64,000 nucleotides of DNA from Corydoras sp. C115 (GCA_019802505.1 JAFMOC010000059.1:951001-1015000); one strand, 5' to 3'; numbered from the stretch's first letter, positions 34,886 to 46,340 are shown. Program-made: numbers and translations. Notes: generated from the letters alone by a model not told the origin.

Positions 34886-36137
34886 TAATAAATTGATGAA
34901 ATAGAAGGTAAAATTATTAATAAATGATTCACCTATAGTACATGTCCCCATGATTTTTACTACTCGAGATTCAAAATTGGTAAATAAATCAATCAAAATA
35001 ATTCCTCTAGCTGTTTTTGCTGTCATACTTCCACATGACTCTCATTCCAAACTTTTGTAAACTAAATATTTATCTCAAACTTTTCAAGCCCCTCTTTTAT
35101 ACCAGCACCAACACCATTACCCACTGTTTTTTTTACAAACTTAATAACGAAATAAAGGAGAAAGAGAAATCTCTGCCTCGCCGAGGTCGAGTCATGGTGG
35201 GAGGACAGCTTTTGGTGTCTCTGATGCAGTGCACTTTAGCATTCACTGTAAGATTTATTTCACACAAAGCCTAGATCTCATTACGCCCAAGCTTGTCTCT
35301 TCCCGTTGCTCTCGTTATTCTACGCATGAAAGCTTCATTTGCTTTCATGAGCATACTTTTTTCGTTTCTGCATTTTTTTCTCTAGAACTTCATTACGTCG
35401 ACTGGCCTCATAGTGTTCATTAGACATCAAAAGTGATTTCACCGAGACGCCTTAAAGTACACAACATGAAACGCTGGCAGAACGGTTGAAAAGTGCTATG
35501 TGGCTTTTCTGGAAAAAAAATAAAAAAAAATAAAAAATAAAAAATACTGAACTACATTGAATAAAAGATGGTGTCCAAATAAATGTTTTATATACTATAC
35601 GATTCTTTTTAATGTTTAAAAGTCTATTTTAAACTCCATCTATGGAGCATTTAATTTTTTATACACTAATGTTTAAAATATGAAACCATTGCATTGGTGC
35701 TGGAAATGATTACAGCTGGGAACAAATGATCCAAACTTAATTATTCAAATAAAATGGCAAAGCGTCCTGTTTAGCAGGATTTCCCGTTCATTTGTAGAAC
35801 TTTCAGCACATTTCTAATTAATCATGTTTAAATATTAACAGATAATTAGACAGATTATGTAATTCAGTTATTTCACCTGAAACACGATGCACTGTTTTAT
35901 AAAACAGGAGGAGAAATGATGTACTGGATCATTAAAAGACCAGAAATGGGCAAACTAAAAAAGGAAGATAATGGGCCCCAATGGGCGTCACGATGCGCAT
36001 TGCTGGCTTACACCCCACTCATACGGATTGACTGCATTGTGCACGTTTTGTAAGATTTCCATAAACAGGTTTGCTGTTGTATTTTGTGTGGTAGTTAATG
36101 TGTGTATGTGTGCGCAATGTGTAATGTGTGTATTACA
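34886..36137. other. Unique non-coding stretch
   Basis: An A-rich stretch lies at 35512-35546. Frames of 65-85 codons at 35017-35423 and 35971-36168 have no recognised domain. Confidence 0.4.
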
Positions 36138-36300
36138 TATACATTTGGTCATTTTGCAAACACTTTAATCCAAAGCAATTTACAAATATCCCAACTTGCT
36201 TGATTGGTACAAGCCCCCCTGGAGCATTGGTAATGCCAGTGGACCAGGGACTTGAACCCACAACCTTCTGATTGATACCCATTGAGCTACCACACCCTCC
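36138..36300 (-). mobile_element. SINE-2 copy
   Basis: ACATTTGGTCATTTTGCAAA, AATCCAAAGCAATTTACAAA, CCCTGGAGCATTGGTAATG and ACTTGAACCCACAACCTTCT with head GATACCCATTGAGCTACCAC. Confidence 0.8.
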
Positions 36301-36845
36301 CACATATTTGCACTTGCCATTGAGCAATGTTTCCACTGCTTCCTAAAACTGAATTTTTAATAAAACTGTGACTATGAGCAAATTTCCCACCTCTGGATTA
36401 TCTCTTCTGCTGCAGAATCGTGCCAGAGTGCAGGTTTTATCAGTTGTGGTACTATGGTGCATTCATAGAACAATGAAAAAATGAGCGTGCAATGGTTATA
36501 ACTATCACCAGAGATTAGGCGACATCTAAACGGTGTCAACATCGTTTTCAGTTTCACTTAAAAAAATAAGTTATTAATGATAAATAAATAAACGACAAAT
36601 GAACATATCAGCGAGCACTAACCGAGAAAAAGGAAAACTGTATAGGACATGTTTTGAGAAATAAGATAAAGCACCCAGCTCATGCATGCTGATTAACAAA
36701 ATAATCCACAAGCAGGAAAACAAAGAGAGGAAACAGACTGCAGAAAATAAAAACAAGTGAATAAATAAAAAGCAATGGACCAATGGCGGCGTTCTAAGGA
36801 ACAACAGCTCATTAATAATACAAAGATTGCATAATAGTTATATAA
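36301..36845. other. Unique non-coding stretch
   Basis: No recognised repeat or exon. Confidence 0.4.
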
Positions 36846-37190
36846 TTACAATAGCAATAAGGGTTAAGGGCCTTAATCAAGGGTCCACAGAGGTAACTTT
36901 AATAGATCTGAGCTTTTGGCAGGGCAGCACAGTGCTTAGCGCTGAGAATTCTCTGGTTTCGTTCCACAGTCCAAAAACATGTTTTCAAGATGAGTTCGCT
37001 GCTCTAAATTGCCCCAACATAGTGTGTGTGAGTGTATGTCCAGCGACGGATTAGCAGCCTGTTCTGTGTGAATCTGCCAAGCACTTTAAACTTTCTCACC
37101 CTGATGGGCATGAGGAAGATTATGAGATGATATATTATGGGATTTGAACCCCAGATCGATAGCCCTATACAGCAACCACTGGACCAACAG
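36846..37190 (-). mobile_element. SINE-2 split by a SINE-1 insertion
   Basis: The left part (AAGGGTTAAGGGCCTTAATC, GGTAACTTTAATAGATCTGA; 36846-36921) and the right part (GGGATTTGAACCCCAGATCG to CAACCACTGGACC; 37138-37190) are consecutive segments of one reversed SINE-2. The SINE-1 at 36922-37135 lies between them. Confidence 0.7.
36922..37135 (+). mobile_element. SINE-1 nested in SINE-2
   Basis: GGCAGCACAGTGCTTAGCGC, CACAGTCCAAAAACATG, ATTGCCCCAACATAGTGTGT, CCAGCGACGGATTAGCAG and tail ATTATGAGATGATATATTAT. Most of the head and central domain is deleted. Confidence 0.7.
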
Positions 37191-37807
37191 ACAATACATT
37201 CTCTTTGAACTAACCCACTGCACTTCTAACGCTAATCTAAATATCATCCACTATTTCAGTTATATCGTTTCCATGGTAACTGTCAAATAAAAAACAGAAC
37301 ATATACAGTCTGTAAATGTCTTTGCTTACATACAGACACAAACCATGCCTACATTTACACACACATACACAGTATAAACACACATCAGAGGTGTATATAA
37401 AAAATGCAGTCTTTTCTTTTTTTTTATTTTGTAAGTGAATGTGTTTATCCCAGTGCTGTATCATCTCGCTCCTTAATGCCACTCTTCACAGTGATTTGAG
37501 AGTGATTACCACACAAATGACCGCATTACCACACTGTGGCTTTCATTTAACAAAGAATTTCATCTTCAGCATAAACAGCTGACAGCTCCTTCATCTCCAA
37601 ATCACTCTAAAGCCACCCAATTTTCTCCTCTTCATCCTCTTAGGCTGTCCTCCTGTTGTTAAATCGGTGTGCTATTTCGGTCACCTCAGTAGGTGCCAGA
37701 ATTTCCTGCATTGTAATCTTTAGACCTGAGATAAGTCGTAAAGCAGTTCTGTAATTATTGCATTAGGTAGTGCTATGCGTTTACGGTTAAACTTGATCTT
37801 CCTTATC
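37191..37807. other. Unique non-coding stretch
   Basis: A pyrimidine-rich tract ending CATCCTCTTAG (near 37643) looks like a splice acceptor, but no open, conserved exon follows it. Confidence 0.4.
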
Positions 37808-38144
37808 CATTCATTCATTTATTCATTATCTTCTGCTTATATCCTATATTATGGTCGTGGGGGGGGGGGGTTCCTATGCCCATCTGTGGAAGAACATTTT
37901 GGGTGCTGAACCCAGACCAGGCCACCAATCTATCACTGGGCACACAATTACTCACACACACAATATATAGGGGCAATTAAGATGCTATATAGGGGCATCC
38001 AATTCACCTTGAATCCATATTTTTGGACTGAGAACCCGGAGGAAACCCACATGGACAAGGAGAATATGGGAACTCCACCCAGATCGGGATTCAAACCTGG
38101 ATCCCCAGGCGAACATGGTAACCTCTAAGCCACCATGCCACCCT
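37808..38144 (-). mobile_element. SINE-1, near-full copy
   Basis: Tail TTCATTATCTTCTGCTTATA, a run of ten G, ATGCCCATCTGTGG, GGGCAATTAAGATGCTATAT, central domain (partly deleted), CGGGATTCAAACCTGGATCC and head CTAAGCCACCATGCCACCC. Confidence 0.85.
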
Positions 38145-39514
38145 TATCCATGACCTCGATAGCCAAAAATGAATGTTAAATTTAAGAGCAGAGAAAAAAA
38201 GGTATATGCTTGAGTGGAAGACTGGCTGTGCGGTTCCCGCGGTGTTCCATGCTGAGGAGAATCCCCCTGTGGCTTAAAAATCAAAGGCATGCTTTAAGGC
38301 CATGTTTACCCATTAATTTCGGCCATGTTTGGTGGATAAATAACACAGGCAGTCTTCTCTGTAGGTATCACCTAAAAGAGCGCTCGAGTGTTTGAGATGA
38401 ATCAGAAGCAATATTATCATAATTTTCCGATGTTCCAAAAAAGCCGTGATGAAAAGCCGAAGGTGTTGGGGTGAAATAATCACTGATTACTGCACAGCCA
38501 AATCCCACACATCTGCGAACACTTTGAACTCCTAAAACATCAAAGTCGCCTCACTTCCTCTGGCCTTTGGTGTCCTCCGAATGACAGCCACCAGCCTCTG
38601 AGGCATCAGCAGCGCTGCGCATTAGCATAAAACAAACTGCTGAAATAAATATATGATTCTGTATGAGTCAGCCTCAAGTACAGCACATATGAAAAAATAT
38701 AAGATTAGGAAACTCTGAATTATATATGGATCTGAAGAGGCTGAGCAACAGGAACTCATAATGCAATATCAAACGCCATTCTGAGATATAACGGAGAGGA
38801 AAAGACAATATCACGGTCTGGCTTGTGTGAGGCCGTTATTTACGGAGATATGTCATGAGGTTGCATCAGTACTTGAAGATGAGACTTACTGATACTCCCG
38901 ACAGACCCCCCATGTGCATCGCGGCTTTCTGGTGTGTCACGGTACTACATGACACTCAGAGTGCAAGATAACCAAGGACACGAGCTACAAGCAAAACAAG
39001 GTCTGAAGTAGAAGGTATAAGTGAGCGTTCTATGATGGCCTCATATCAGGGTTTGGTGACAGGAGAAAGATACACGGTCAAGTTAACGGGCGCAAAATGG
39101 GACGAGGAAAGTGGGGGCAATCAGCGTAGCACACACTGATGGGCAACGGTGGCTGGAGGCTCTGACAGCTGACACCAATCCGATAGTTGTCAAAGCAGCA
39201 TGACACTTCAGATAACAACCGAGGACAAAAGATGAGCAGCCAATCCGAGGCTGGTTTTTCAGGTCATTTAAAACTTTAATAGGATCCACTTTTTTCAATC
39301 AAGTCAGTTGGCAGCTAAACTACGCCAACAAAATAGCTTTTAACTTGAATGACAATTGCAGAAAACTAGACTTTTCTTATTAAACTAGACTCATCATTGA
39401 TACTCATTCTGTTCTGTGGTTCATTTCTTCTCCTTAAGCTGTTTTCCTTTATTTTTAACAAGTTGTGACACTCTAAACTTCTTTTACAGCAACTTTTACA
39501 CGCTTACACATTAC
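38145..39514. other. Unique non-coding stretch, the least repetitive kilobase after 30 kb
   Basis: No recognised repeat family over 1.3 kb. Short frames at 38210-38395 and 39083-39298 lack domain content. It is a candidate place for conserved non-coding sequence, which cannot be judged without an alignment. Confidence 0.35.
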
Positions 39515-39685
39515 GATGTGGTATCTCAGTGGGATGTCGGGCTATTAATCTGAAGTTTGTGGGTTCAAATCTTAGGTTCAATGAAGTTACCAATGTGGCT
39601 GCTTGAGCAAGGACCTTAACCTTCATTGCTCTAGGGATGCTGTATGACCATCCCTCTGCTCTAATGGGCAATTCAAGTTTATTTT
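39515..39685 (+). mobile_element. SINE-2 copy
   Basis: Head GATGTGGTATCTCAGTGGGA, B-box-like GGGTTCAAATC, TTCAATGAAGTTACCAATG, TTGAGCAAGGACCTTAACC. The GCGACTTACA-type tail is missing. Confidence 0.75.
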
Positions 39686-39771
39686 AGATTTTTTAAGGTA
39701 CAAAATATAACCATAGGTTGTAAAACTATCAGTCAATATATTCTTATAACATCTAACCATATTTTATTTAA

Positions 39772-40142
39772 TCCGTTTCTAGGGTCACAGATTGGGGTTC
39801 CCCATGCCCAACCAGCAGAGAAAGTTTCGGGCCACTTACTTACACTTATTCACACAGACACACACTATATAGAGGTTAACTTGTCACCTCAGCGCTGAGA
39901 GGTGACAAGTTACATTTGCATTTGGTCATTTAGCAGATGCTTTTATCCAAAGCGACTTACAAGGTGAGCACAGGGTTAATCACATCATCCCTGGAGCAAT
40001 GAGGGTTAAGGGTCTTGCTCAAGAACCCACACTGGTAACTTCAGTGGACCTGGGATTTGAACCGCCAACCTTCGGATTGATTGCCCAATGCTCTAACCAC
40101 TAAGCTACCACTCCCGTTAACCACTAAGCCACCGCACCAACC
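39772..40142 (-). mobile_element. SINE-1 split by a SINE-2 insertion
   Basis: The left part (TTTCTAGGGTCACAGATTGG, CCATGCCCAACCAGCAGAGA to CAGCGCTGAGAGGTGACAAG; 39772-39909) and right part (GTTAACCACTAAGCCACCGC; 40114-40142) are segments of one reversed SINE-1. The region normally holding the central domain is deleted in the left part. Confidence 0.7.
39910..40113 (-). mobile_element. SINE-2, near full length, nested in SINE-1
   Basis: The best SINE-2 copy in the window: TTACATTTGCATTTGGTCAT, TAGCAGATGCTTTTATCCAA, AGCGACTTACAAGG, GAGCAATGAGGGTTAAGGGT, CTTCAGTGGACCTGGGATTT, GAACCGCCAACCTTCGGATT and head CTCTAACCACTAAGCTACCA. Confidence 0.85.
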
Positions 40143-40814
40143 GGAACATAAACATAACCCAGAAGATAAATACACAACATCACATCATTTAATCACCATA
40201 ATATTCTCCTATTAAATCCAGCTATAGAATGAAGCCAAATGCTTCTTAGCATGATAAGGTTAAATGCACTTAAACAATCTTAATAAAGCTAAATAATTAC
40301 GACAAATAGCAAAACATTCCTATAAAAATCATCCAAACAAGTGGATAATGGATGCTTGTTTAAAGGTCCATTAAGTAATGACTTCCACTCTGCAGAACAT
40401 CTGTTGATACTATAGGAGGTTCACACAAACATTCCTCAAAACCAACAATTACACAGTGACGTGCCAGGTGCCGCTCTATACGCATGGGCTCCCAGGAAGC
40501 AGCAGCTTTATTCTGAAGTCAGAGCTATTTCTCTGCTCTCTGAGACGGACTTTATTTCAATTTAGTAGGTGCTGATTGCATCTACATCTCATACGACATT
40601 TATAATTATGTATATATGTATATACAAATCATTCCGTATTCACTGCACTTTATGTAAATAATACTATATATTGCATTTCTGATTAGATGCTAACTACATT
40701 TTATTGGCACTGTACCTGCATTCTGCACAATGACAATAAAAAAATAATAATTTAATGTAATCTATTACTGCTAAGCCTTTATTAGGAAACATACCATATT
40801 TCCCTTTTCCCAGA
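40143..40814. other. Unique stretch with a possible LINE 3' remnant
   Basis: CATTCTGCACAATGACAATA followed by A-rich sequence near 40715-40745 resembles teleost LINE 3' ends. Otherwise nothing is recognised. Confidence 0.35.
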
Positions 40815-40937
40815 CCTCTAGACTTCTAAAAAATACACACCTTTTTTTTTTTTGTTGCTCCACATATTGTCCATGTTATGAGTTTCGCGTACCGTAAAGA
40901 CGGACTTTGCAGATCTCCAATTCCATTTTGCAGGAAG
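40815..40937 (+). mobile_element. MITE-B left-arm fragment
   Basis: TACACACCTTTTTTTTTTTT, GCTCCACATATTGTCCATG, GTAAAGACGGACTTTGCAG and CAATTCCATTTTGCAG follow the left arm of MITE-B. Confidence 0.6.
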
Positions 40938-41409
40938 CCTAAATGCATTTATTTATGCGACGTCAATCTTTAAACTTTGTGACTTGTTTACAACTTTATT
41001 TATGTCCTCAAGAAGTAAATCTAATAAGAATATGTAAATTTTGATATTTAAATTAAAACCAACCCCTGACCTGAGAAGCATTAGGACTCCTTCGAATCCT
41101 TACATAGCGAATCCTTCATTCGCTGTAATTTCGTCTGACAAGTTAAAACTCAGAAAGAAACATACATACAGACACATATGCAAATATTTGCAAACTGTTT
41201 GCTGTCATGAGTTAATTAGCACATGGTGCACCAGTGGAGCATTTAAGTATCATCTTTTCATGTCACCTATGACAGCATCATTAATTATCTCTGATGGTTT
41301 ACAAATGCACAACGTATAGCAAAGTGTGTGAAGGTGCCTGAGGAAGAGAAATATTACTCTTATTACTCTGGATGAAGTGTGAAATGTGTATAAATGTAAA
41401 CCCACACAC

Positions 41410-41575
41410 AAACACACACCAAATGGGAGAATATAGAGCATTCAATATACCTTGAATCCATGTTTTTGGACTGTGAGAGGAAAGTGGAGAACCCAGAGGA
41501 ACTCATGCAGACAAGTGGAAAAGGTTTGGAACCTGGTTCCTTAGCACTGAGAGGTGAACATGCTAACCACTAATC
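41410..41575 (-). mobile_element. SINE-1 head half
   Basis: CCTTGAATCCATGTTTTTGG, the reversed central domain and GAGAGGTGAACATGCTAACC are present. The B box is eroded and the tail half is absent. Confidence 0.75.
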
Positions 41576-41824
41576 TAATTAAGGTTTCACTAAAGTTTTA
41601 CAGTACAGAAATCATAGAAATGAGTTTTGTTTTGTATAGTACAATAAACATATCTAATTGAAAAACGTATTCACCAGTGATAAAAAATAAAGGTTCAACC
41701 TGCATACTGAGTGAATGGTTAAGTGAAAGATGATGAATGAATAATAATTAAACCTACTTACTCTCATAGCTTCTTCCAGCTTTTGCCACTGGTGTCTCAT
41801 TTAGAAGCTTCAACCCACTATTAA

Positions 41825-42193
41825 TCCATCCATCCATCCATTATCTTCCGCTTTATTCTCTACTAGGGTCATGGGGGGGGGGGGGGTTCCCTATGTCCAT
41901 CCAAGGGAGGACGTGTAGGGCACTGTGCAGATACACCCAGGACAGGGCGTTAATCTATCACTGGGCACACACTCACACAGACACGCACACAAATACACTC
42001 TATATGGGGCGATTTGGAGAATTCCATTGACTTTGATCCATGTTTTTGGACTGTGGGAGGAAACCGGATAACCCAGAGGAAACCCACGCGGACACAGGGA
42101 GAACATGGAAACTCTACCCAGATTGGGATTTGTATTGGGAATCCCTAGCGCTAAGAGGCAAATGTGTTAACCACTAAGCCACCGTGACACCCA
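41825..42193 (-). mobile_element. SINE-1, full length
   Basis: Tail CCATCCATCCATTATCTTCC, a G run of about 13, GGGCGTTAATCTATCACTGG, ACTCTATATGGGGCGATTTG, central domain, a mutated B box (GGGATTTGTATTGGGAATCC) and head CCACTAAGCCACCGTGACAC. Confidence 0.9.
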
Positions 42194-42194
42194 C

Positions 42195-42755
42195 TCACCA
42201 TTTAATAAAACGTAATTTATAAGAACATCTGTTTTTTGAACATCTGTTGTTCTTTCCAGTAGAACATATACATGTATGCTATAATACAGAATGAGGTTAC
42301 AGAGCAAAATGCAGAGTGAAAATGTATGTTTTTAAGTGACACTGCATTAAGCAGTTGTGTAATTACCATTTATTAATGCATTCACTAAAAGGATGGCAGT
42401 GACTCATGAAAAGCTAGAATGACTCAGTAAGTACAGTGCAGCCTTTTCAGAATGTCACTGCCAAATATATAGCCATCACCTTAATGCCTATCTCCAACTG
42501 AATGAAATTTCTAAGCTAGTAAGATGTTCAGGTAATGAAAATTGCCATTATCAAACCTCTAGCTCTGTTATTAAGAAGACAATGACACACAAAGCAATCA
42601 CCTAAAGAGATTTTAGCAATTAAGCTGCCACAGGGTGACAAAATCTATTCAATTTGAGGTTTTTGAGGATTTTATAAATATATAACACCAATTAAGTCAA
42701 TTTTAGCTTCTCCTATCGGTTTAAAATTACATTTTAAAACTTTAGGTAAGGAAGG
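42195..42755. other. Unique non-coding stretch
   Basis: No recognised repeat or exon. Confidence 0.4.
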
Positions 42756-42756
42756 G

Positions 42757-43080
42757 GGCGGCACGGTGGCATAATGGTTAGCACATCTTTCTGCCCTGGG
42801 GATCTAGTTCAAATTCCGATCTGGGTGGAGCATCCATGTTCTCCCCATGTCCACATAGGCTTCCTCGCACAGTCCAAAAGCAGAGAGTCAAGGTAAATTG
42901 GCTGCCCCTAAATAGTGTGGGTGTGTGTGTCTGTGAGTGTGTATGAGTGCCAGTGATGGATTGGCGCCCTGTCCTGGGTGTATCTTCCCAGCGCCCAAAA
43001 TGCTCTCCCCTGAATGGGCATGGGGCACTTTGGCCCTAGTCCCCAGTATAGGACTGAACAGAAGGTAATGAGATGAGATA
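42757..43080 (+). mobile_element. SINE-1, near-full copy
   Basis: Head GGCGGCACGGTGGCATAATG, eroded B box (AGTTCAAATTCC), central domain with a short deletion, GGCGCCCTGTCCTGGGTGTA and tail AGGACTGAACAGAAGGTAAT. Confidence 0.85.
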
Positions 43081-43168
43081 AATCGAAAACGATTAGGCAG
43101 GAGCTTATTAGCGGGAAAAAGGTAAAAGTAAAAGAAAAATTTAGGAAGGCAAGAGGCAGCTTGGTTTA

Positions 43169-43305
43169 GTGTCAATGTGTCTTTGCTATCTTGCTATTTT
43201 GACTCATGGATGTGTTTTGGCCGTAAAGTACAATAAACCAATAACAAGGATAACATGCAATAACCATTCCCTTTAGCCAGATGCACTCTGACTGCTATTT
43301 CGGCA
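43169..43305 (+). mobile_element. MITE-C (hAT-like) fragment
   Basis: GTGTCTTTGCTATCTTGCTA, GACTCATGGATGTGTTTTGG, ACAATAAACCAATAACAAGG and TTCCCTTTAGCCAGATG line up with 19767-19930 in the same order. Confidence 0.65.
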
Positions 43306-43311
43306 CAGTCA

Positions 43312-43600
43312 GTGTGACCAAAGGTCCCAATTTACCAGGGACAGTCCCGAGCCTTTTGTCCCATGTCCCTGAGGATATTTAAAAACCCTTTATGTTGTCC
43401 CGATTTTACCCAACCTCTATCCCGAGTGTCCTGATTTTTATGTAATGCTTACAGGAGACAGGACGCATTGTCGTAGTTGTCTTAGCAATGGAAATAAAGC
43501 AATTAAAAAGCTCAACAGTGTACCCCATGCTGTGACTGGTGAGAATATTTCCTCCTATCAAGTGTCCCAGTTTTTAATTTTGAAAATCTGGTCACCCGAG
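43312..43600. mobile_element. Putative MITE-D with GTGACCA...TGGTCAC ends
   Basis: The left end GTGACCAAAGGTCCCAATTT with CCAGGGACAGTCCC, and the right end AGTGTCCCAGTTTTTAATTT through AAATCTGGTCACC, are imperfect inverted copies rich in GTCCC. The interior is about 150 bp and non-coding. The superfamily is not assigned. Confidence 0.55.
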
Positions 43601-44400
43601 GTGCAGTGCAACCATTTGACGTATGAATTATCATTTGCAGGAAGCGTCATCTCAAACCTGGGCCCAGTGGCAAGTACAAAGAATTGTTGTAAGATCTAAC
43701 TCGCCACTTTGTTCTCATTTCCATTTGTGATTTGTTTTTTGAAATGGTCTATAATTAAATAAATCCTTTACATTAAGATCAATGCTACTGTTTACCAACA
43801 TGGGCATGGAACCCTACAGAATGTATTTTATAATACTGCACTCGTGATTCACATTCACCTTGGCGACCTCACACTTCACACAATGGTTCACTTCACCATT
43901 AATGTGACACAGTGATGGCCAATTTACAAGCTTGAAAGCCAGAAATAAAGCTGTCTCTATTTAATGGCCCTTTCTTTGTGCTCTTTTAATCAGTCACTCA
44001 GTGCAAGGTCATACACAATTAAAAGAGCCTGTCCCAGACAAACAAACGAATTTTACACCCAGGAAACTTACTGCACCGTGGACATGCTCCAAATCTCCGG
44101 CCATTTTTTAAACCTAATTCTAATAAAAGACATTATATGAGAACCACTTTACTTAAAACAGTAGGAATTAGTATCTCTAAGGTGTAAAAGCAAACTGCAC
44201 CGTAACACCGCGACAACCTTTAGAAGTAGTGGTTGACCTGGTATCCATTAAGGAATGAGTTTCCCTAATGTCCTCAATTATATGTTTCTATAAAGTGTCT
44301 CAATGAAACAGCAAAATATAATATGAAGTTTAGTAAGCTTTGTTCATCGGGAGAGGGGGGTATACTATCTGACAGTGAGATTGTTTCATGAATTTGTTAT
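43601..44400. other. Unique non-coding stretch
   Basis: No recognised repeat or exon. Confidence 0.4.
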
Positions 44401-44857
44401 ACAGTACAAGTCAAAAGTTTGGACCCGCCCCATCTTGCTCCATTGTTTATTTCCTCCACTTATCACATAGCTGGAGTTTGTAGTTTTACAATTACAGACT
44501 ATTCTCCTGATCTCTATTGGTCAGAACCATAACATATAGGGAAATTTGGTTGGTGGATTGTTTATTGTCAGTTCTGCATTGGCACTGATGCAGTGAGGAG
44601 GTTTTAGTGCAGCAGTGCTGCTGTAGTTTCATTTAAACAATAATTCTCTGCTCTGGGGTGGTACTTTTGGGGTTCTGACCATTAAAGAACAGAGTAAAGG
44701 GAACGTACAGAGTAAGTACTACACAATACTATACAAACAGATGGACAACAGTCTGTAATTTTAGAACTACAAAGTCCATCTTTACAGAAAGTGGAACTGA
44801 GAACATGGAGAATAGGTGGAGAAAAAAAGGGGTGTGTTCAAACTTTTGACTGATGCT
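44401..44857. mobile_element. MITE-B, full-length fold-back element
   Basis: The left end ACAAGTCAAAAGTTTGGACC and right end GTTCAAACTTTTGACTGATG are inverted. They are followed inward by long complementary arms: GGAGTTTGTAGTTTTACAAT on the left pairs with AATTTTAGAACTACAAAGTC-type sequence on the right. The centre holds CAGCAGTGCTGCTG. The GTCAAAAGTTTGGAC end recalls Tc1/mariner elements. It contains no transposase frame and is thus a non-autonomous derivative. Confidence 0.85.
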
Positions 44858-44877
44858 TTATTTTTAGTACAAGACAA

Positions 44878-45160
44878 AACAAGCAGTTCGGTCAAGTAGA
44901 GCCAGCTAAGATGGTTTGGGCATCTGGTCCGGATCCTTCCTGGATGCCTCCCTGGTGCAATGTTCCGGGCATGTTTCACTGGGAGAAGACCCCGGGGAAG
45001 ACCCAGGACAAGATGGAGAAATTACATCTCTGGATTGGCCTTGGTGTACCTCCTTAAGAGCTGGAAGAGGTAGCTGGGGATAGGGACATCTGTGCTTCTA
45101 TGCTTAGGTTGCTGCCCCAGCAACCTGGACCCGGATAAGAGGTAGATAATGGATGGATGT
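44878..45160 (+). pseudogene. LINE 3' end with reverse-transcriptase ORF remnant (RTE/Rex-like)
   Basis: In one frame, from about 44906, the sequence encodes LRWFGHLVRILPGCLPG, then FRACFTGRRPRGRPRTRWRN and YISGLALVYLLKSWKR, then a stop. This is the C-terminal end of the ORF of a non-LTR retrotransposon familiar from teleosts. The 3' UTR contains GAGGTAGATAATGGATGGAT and ends with a short GGAT tail. The copy is 5'-truncated, as LINE insertions usually are, and carries no reverse-transcriptase or endonuclease domain. Assignment to an RTE/Rex3-like group is by recall and tentative. It starts 20 bases after MITE-B. Confidence 0.75.
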
Positions 45161-46085
45161 ATTCTCTGTTGTTCTCACTAATACGTTTTGGTCACTTTTT
45201 TGCCCACACTTTTGCCCACACTATCCCCAAAGTCTGTTTTTACAACAACTCCAATAATTGCTGCAGCAAAGACTGAGCTAAAGGAATTCTGCTCTTCACT
45301 GCACTCACATTGCTGGGTTGGTCCGATGTTCTCATCCTTTTATGTCCATGTAATGTACCCAGTCTCTTGATATTGTTACAGCAGAATTCACTGCCAGGAT
45401 TTAAGAGTAATATTAAAATGCTTCTGTAGAGGCTTTTTTTACACACAACCCCTGATTACAAGTCACTCATAACAACCGTTCTGTCATTCTAGAATCTGTG
45501 AAGGTTAACCTAAAATAAATTGTAGCAATAAATTTCAAATGAACTACCCCTGAGTTACAGTGCAGGGCTTTTAGCTTTGTAGGCACATTTACTTCCATAG
45601 GAATTACCACTGGTGGTTAAACTGTATAGAACTGACACGGAATAGATTTTAACATAAAATGCTTCAAATGCCACTTTTGTAAAAGGCTGGTGGGAATATT
45701 TAGAGTGAAAGAGATTTGCTGCATGAGATTTCTTGTTAGGATAGCGGTTTTTATGTGTAACTCAGCAGGTAATGGGTGTAGGGTTCAGTAAAAGCTGCCG
45801 TTAATAGAACAAATCTTTATAAAAGCATTATCTTTTTATATAATGATGTTGAATACTTCACTTGTTTAAAAACACAATAAAATTGTTGTGTAAAACCAAT
45901 TAAATGACATTTGCAGTTCTCATTAATAACACAAACTGTAACAATGTGTAAGTACAGGGTATCTGATATAAATACCCAAAATAGGAATATGGCGGCAGTA
46001 AGAGGTGGTTGAATGATATTTTACCAAAAGGTAAAGAATTAACAAGGTCTCACACTACTGTATAAAGTGATTAATTTTCTTACTG
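45161..46085. other. Unique non-coding stretch
   Basis: No recognised repeat or exon. Confidence 0.4.
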
Positions 46086-46256
46086 TACTTCCTCTTAATC
46101 CTCTATTGGGGTCACGGTGCTTATCCATTTATTATGCCCACCCAACACAGAGTGCCAGTCTATTGCTGGGCACACTCACTAACACAAACATACAGAATAT
46201 GGGGCAATTTTAAGAATTTAATTTACCTTGAATTTATGTCTTTGGACTGTGGAAGG

Positions 46257-46258
<2 letters not shown>
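46086..46258 (-). mobile_element. SINE-1 tail half, broken at a TA repeat
   Basis: CTTAATCCTCTATTGGGGTC, AGTGCCAGTCTATTGCTGGG, GGGGCAATTTTAAGAATTTA and TCTTTGGACTGTGGAAGGAA run up to the centre of the conserved domain, where a TA tract begins. No head half follows. Confidence 0.75.

Positions 46259-46335
<77 letters not shown>
46259..46335. repeat. (TA)n microsatellite
   Basis: About 77 bases of TA directly abutting the SINE-1 piece. Confidence 0.95.

Positions 46336-46339
<4 letters not shown>

Positions 46340-46340
<1 letters not shown>

Noticed and set aside
37630..37660. Splice-acceptor-like CATCCTCTTAG
   Set aside because: A polypyrimidine tract plus AG is common by chance, and no conserved open exon follows.
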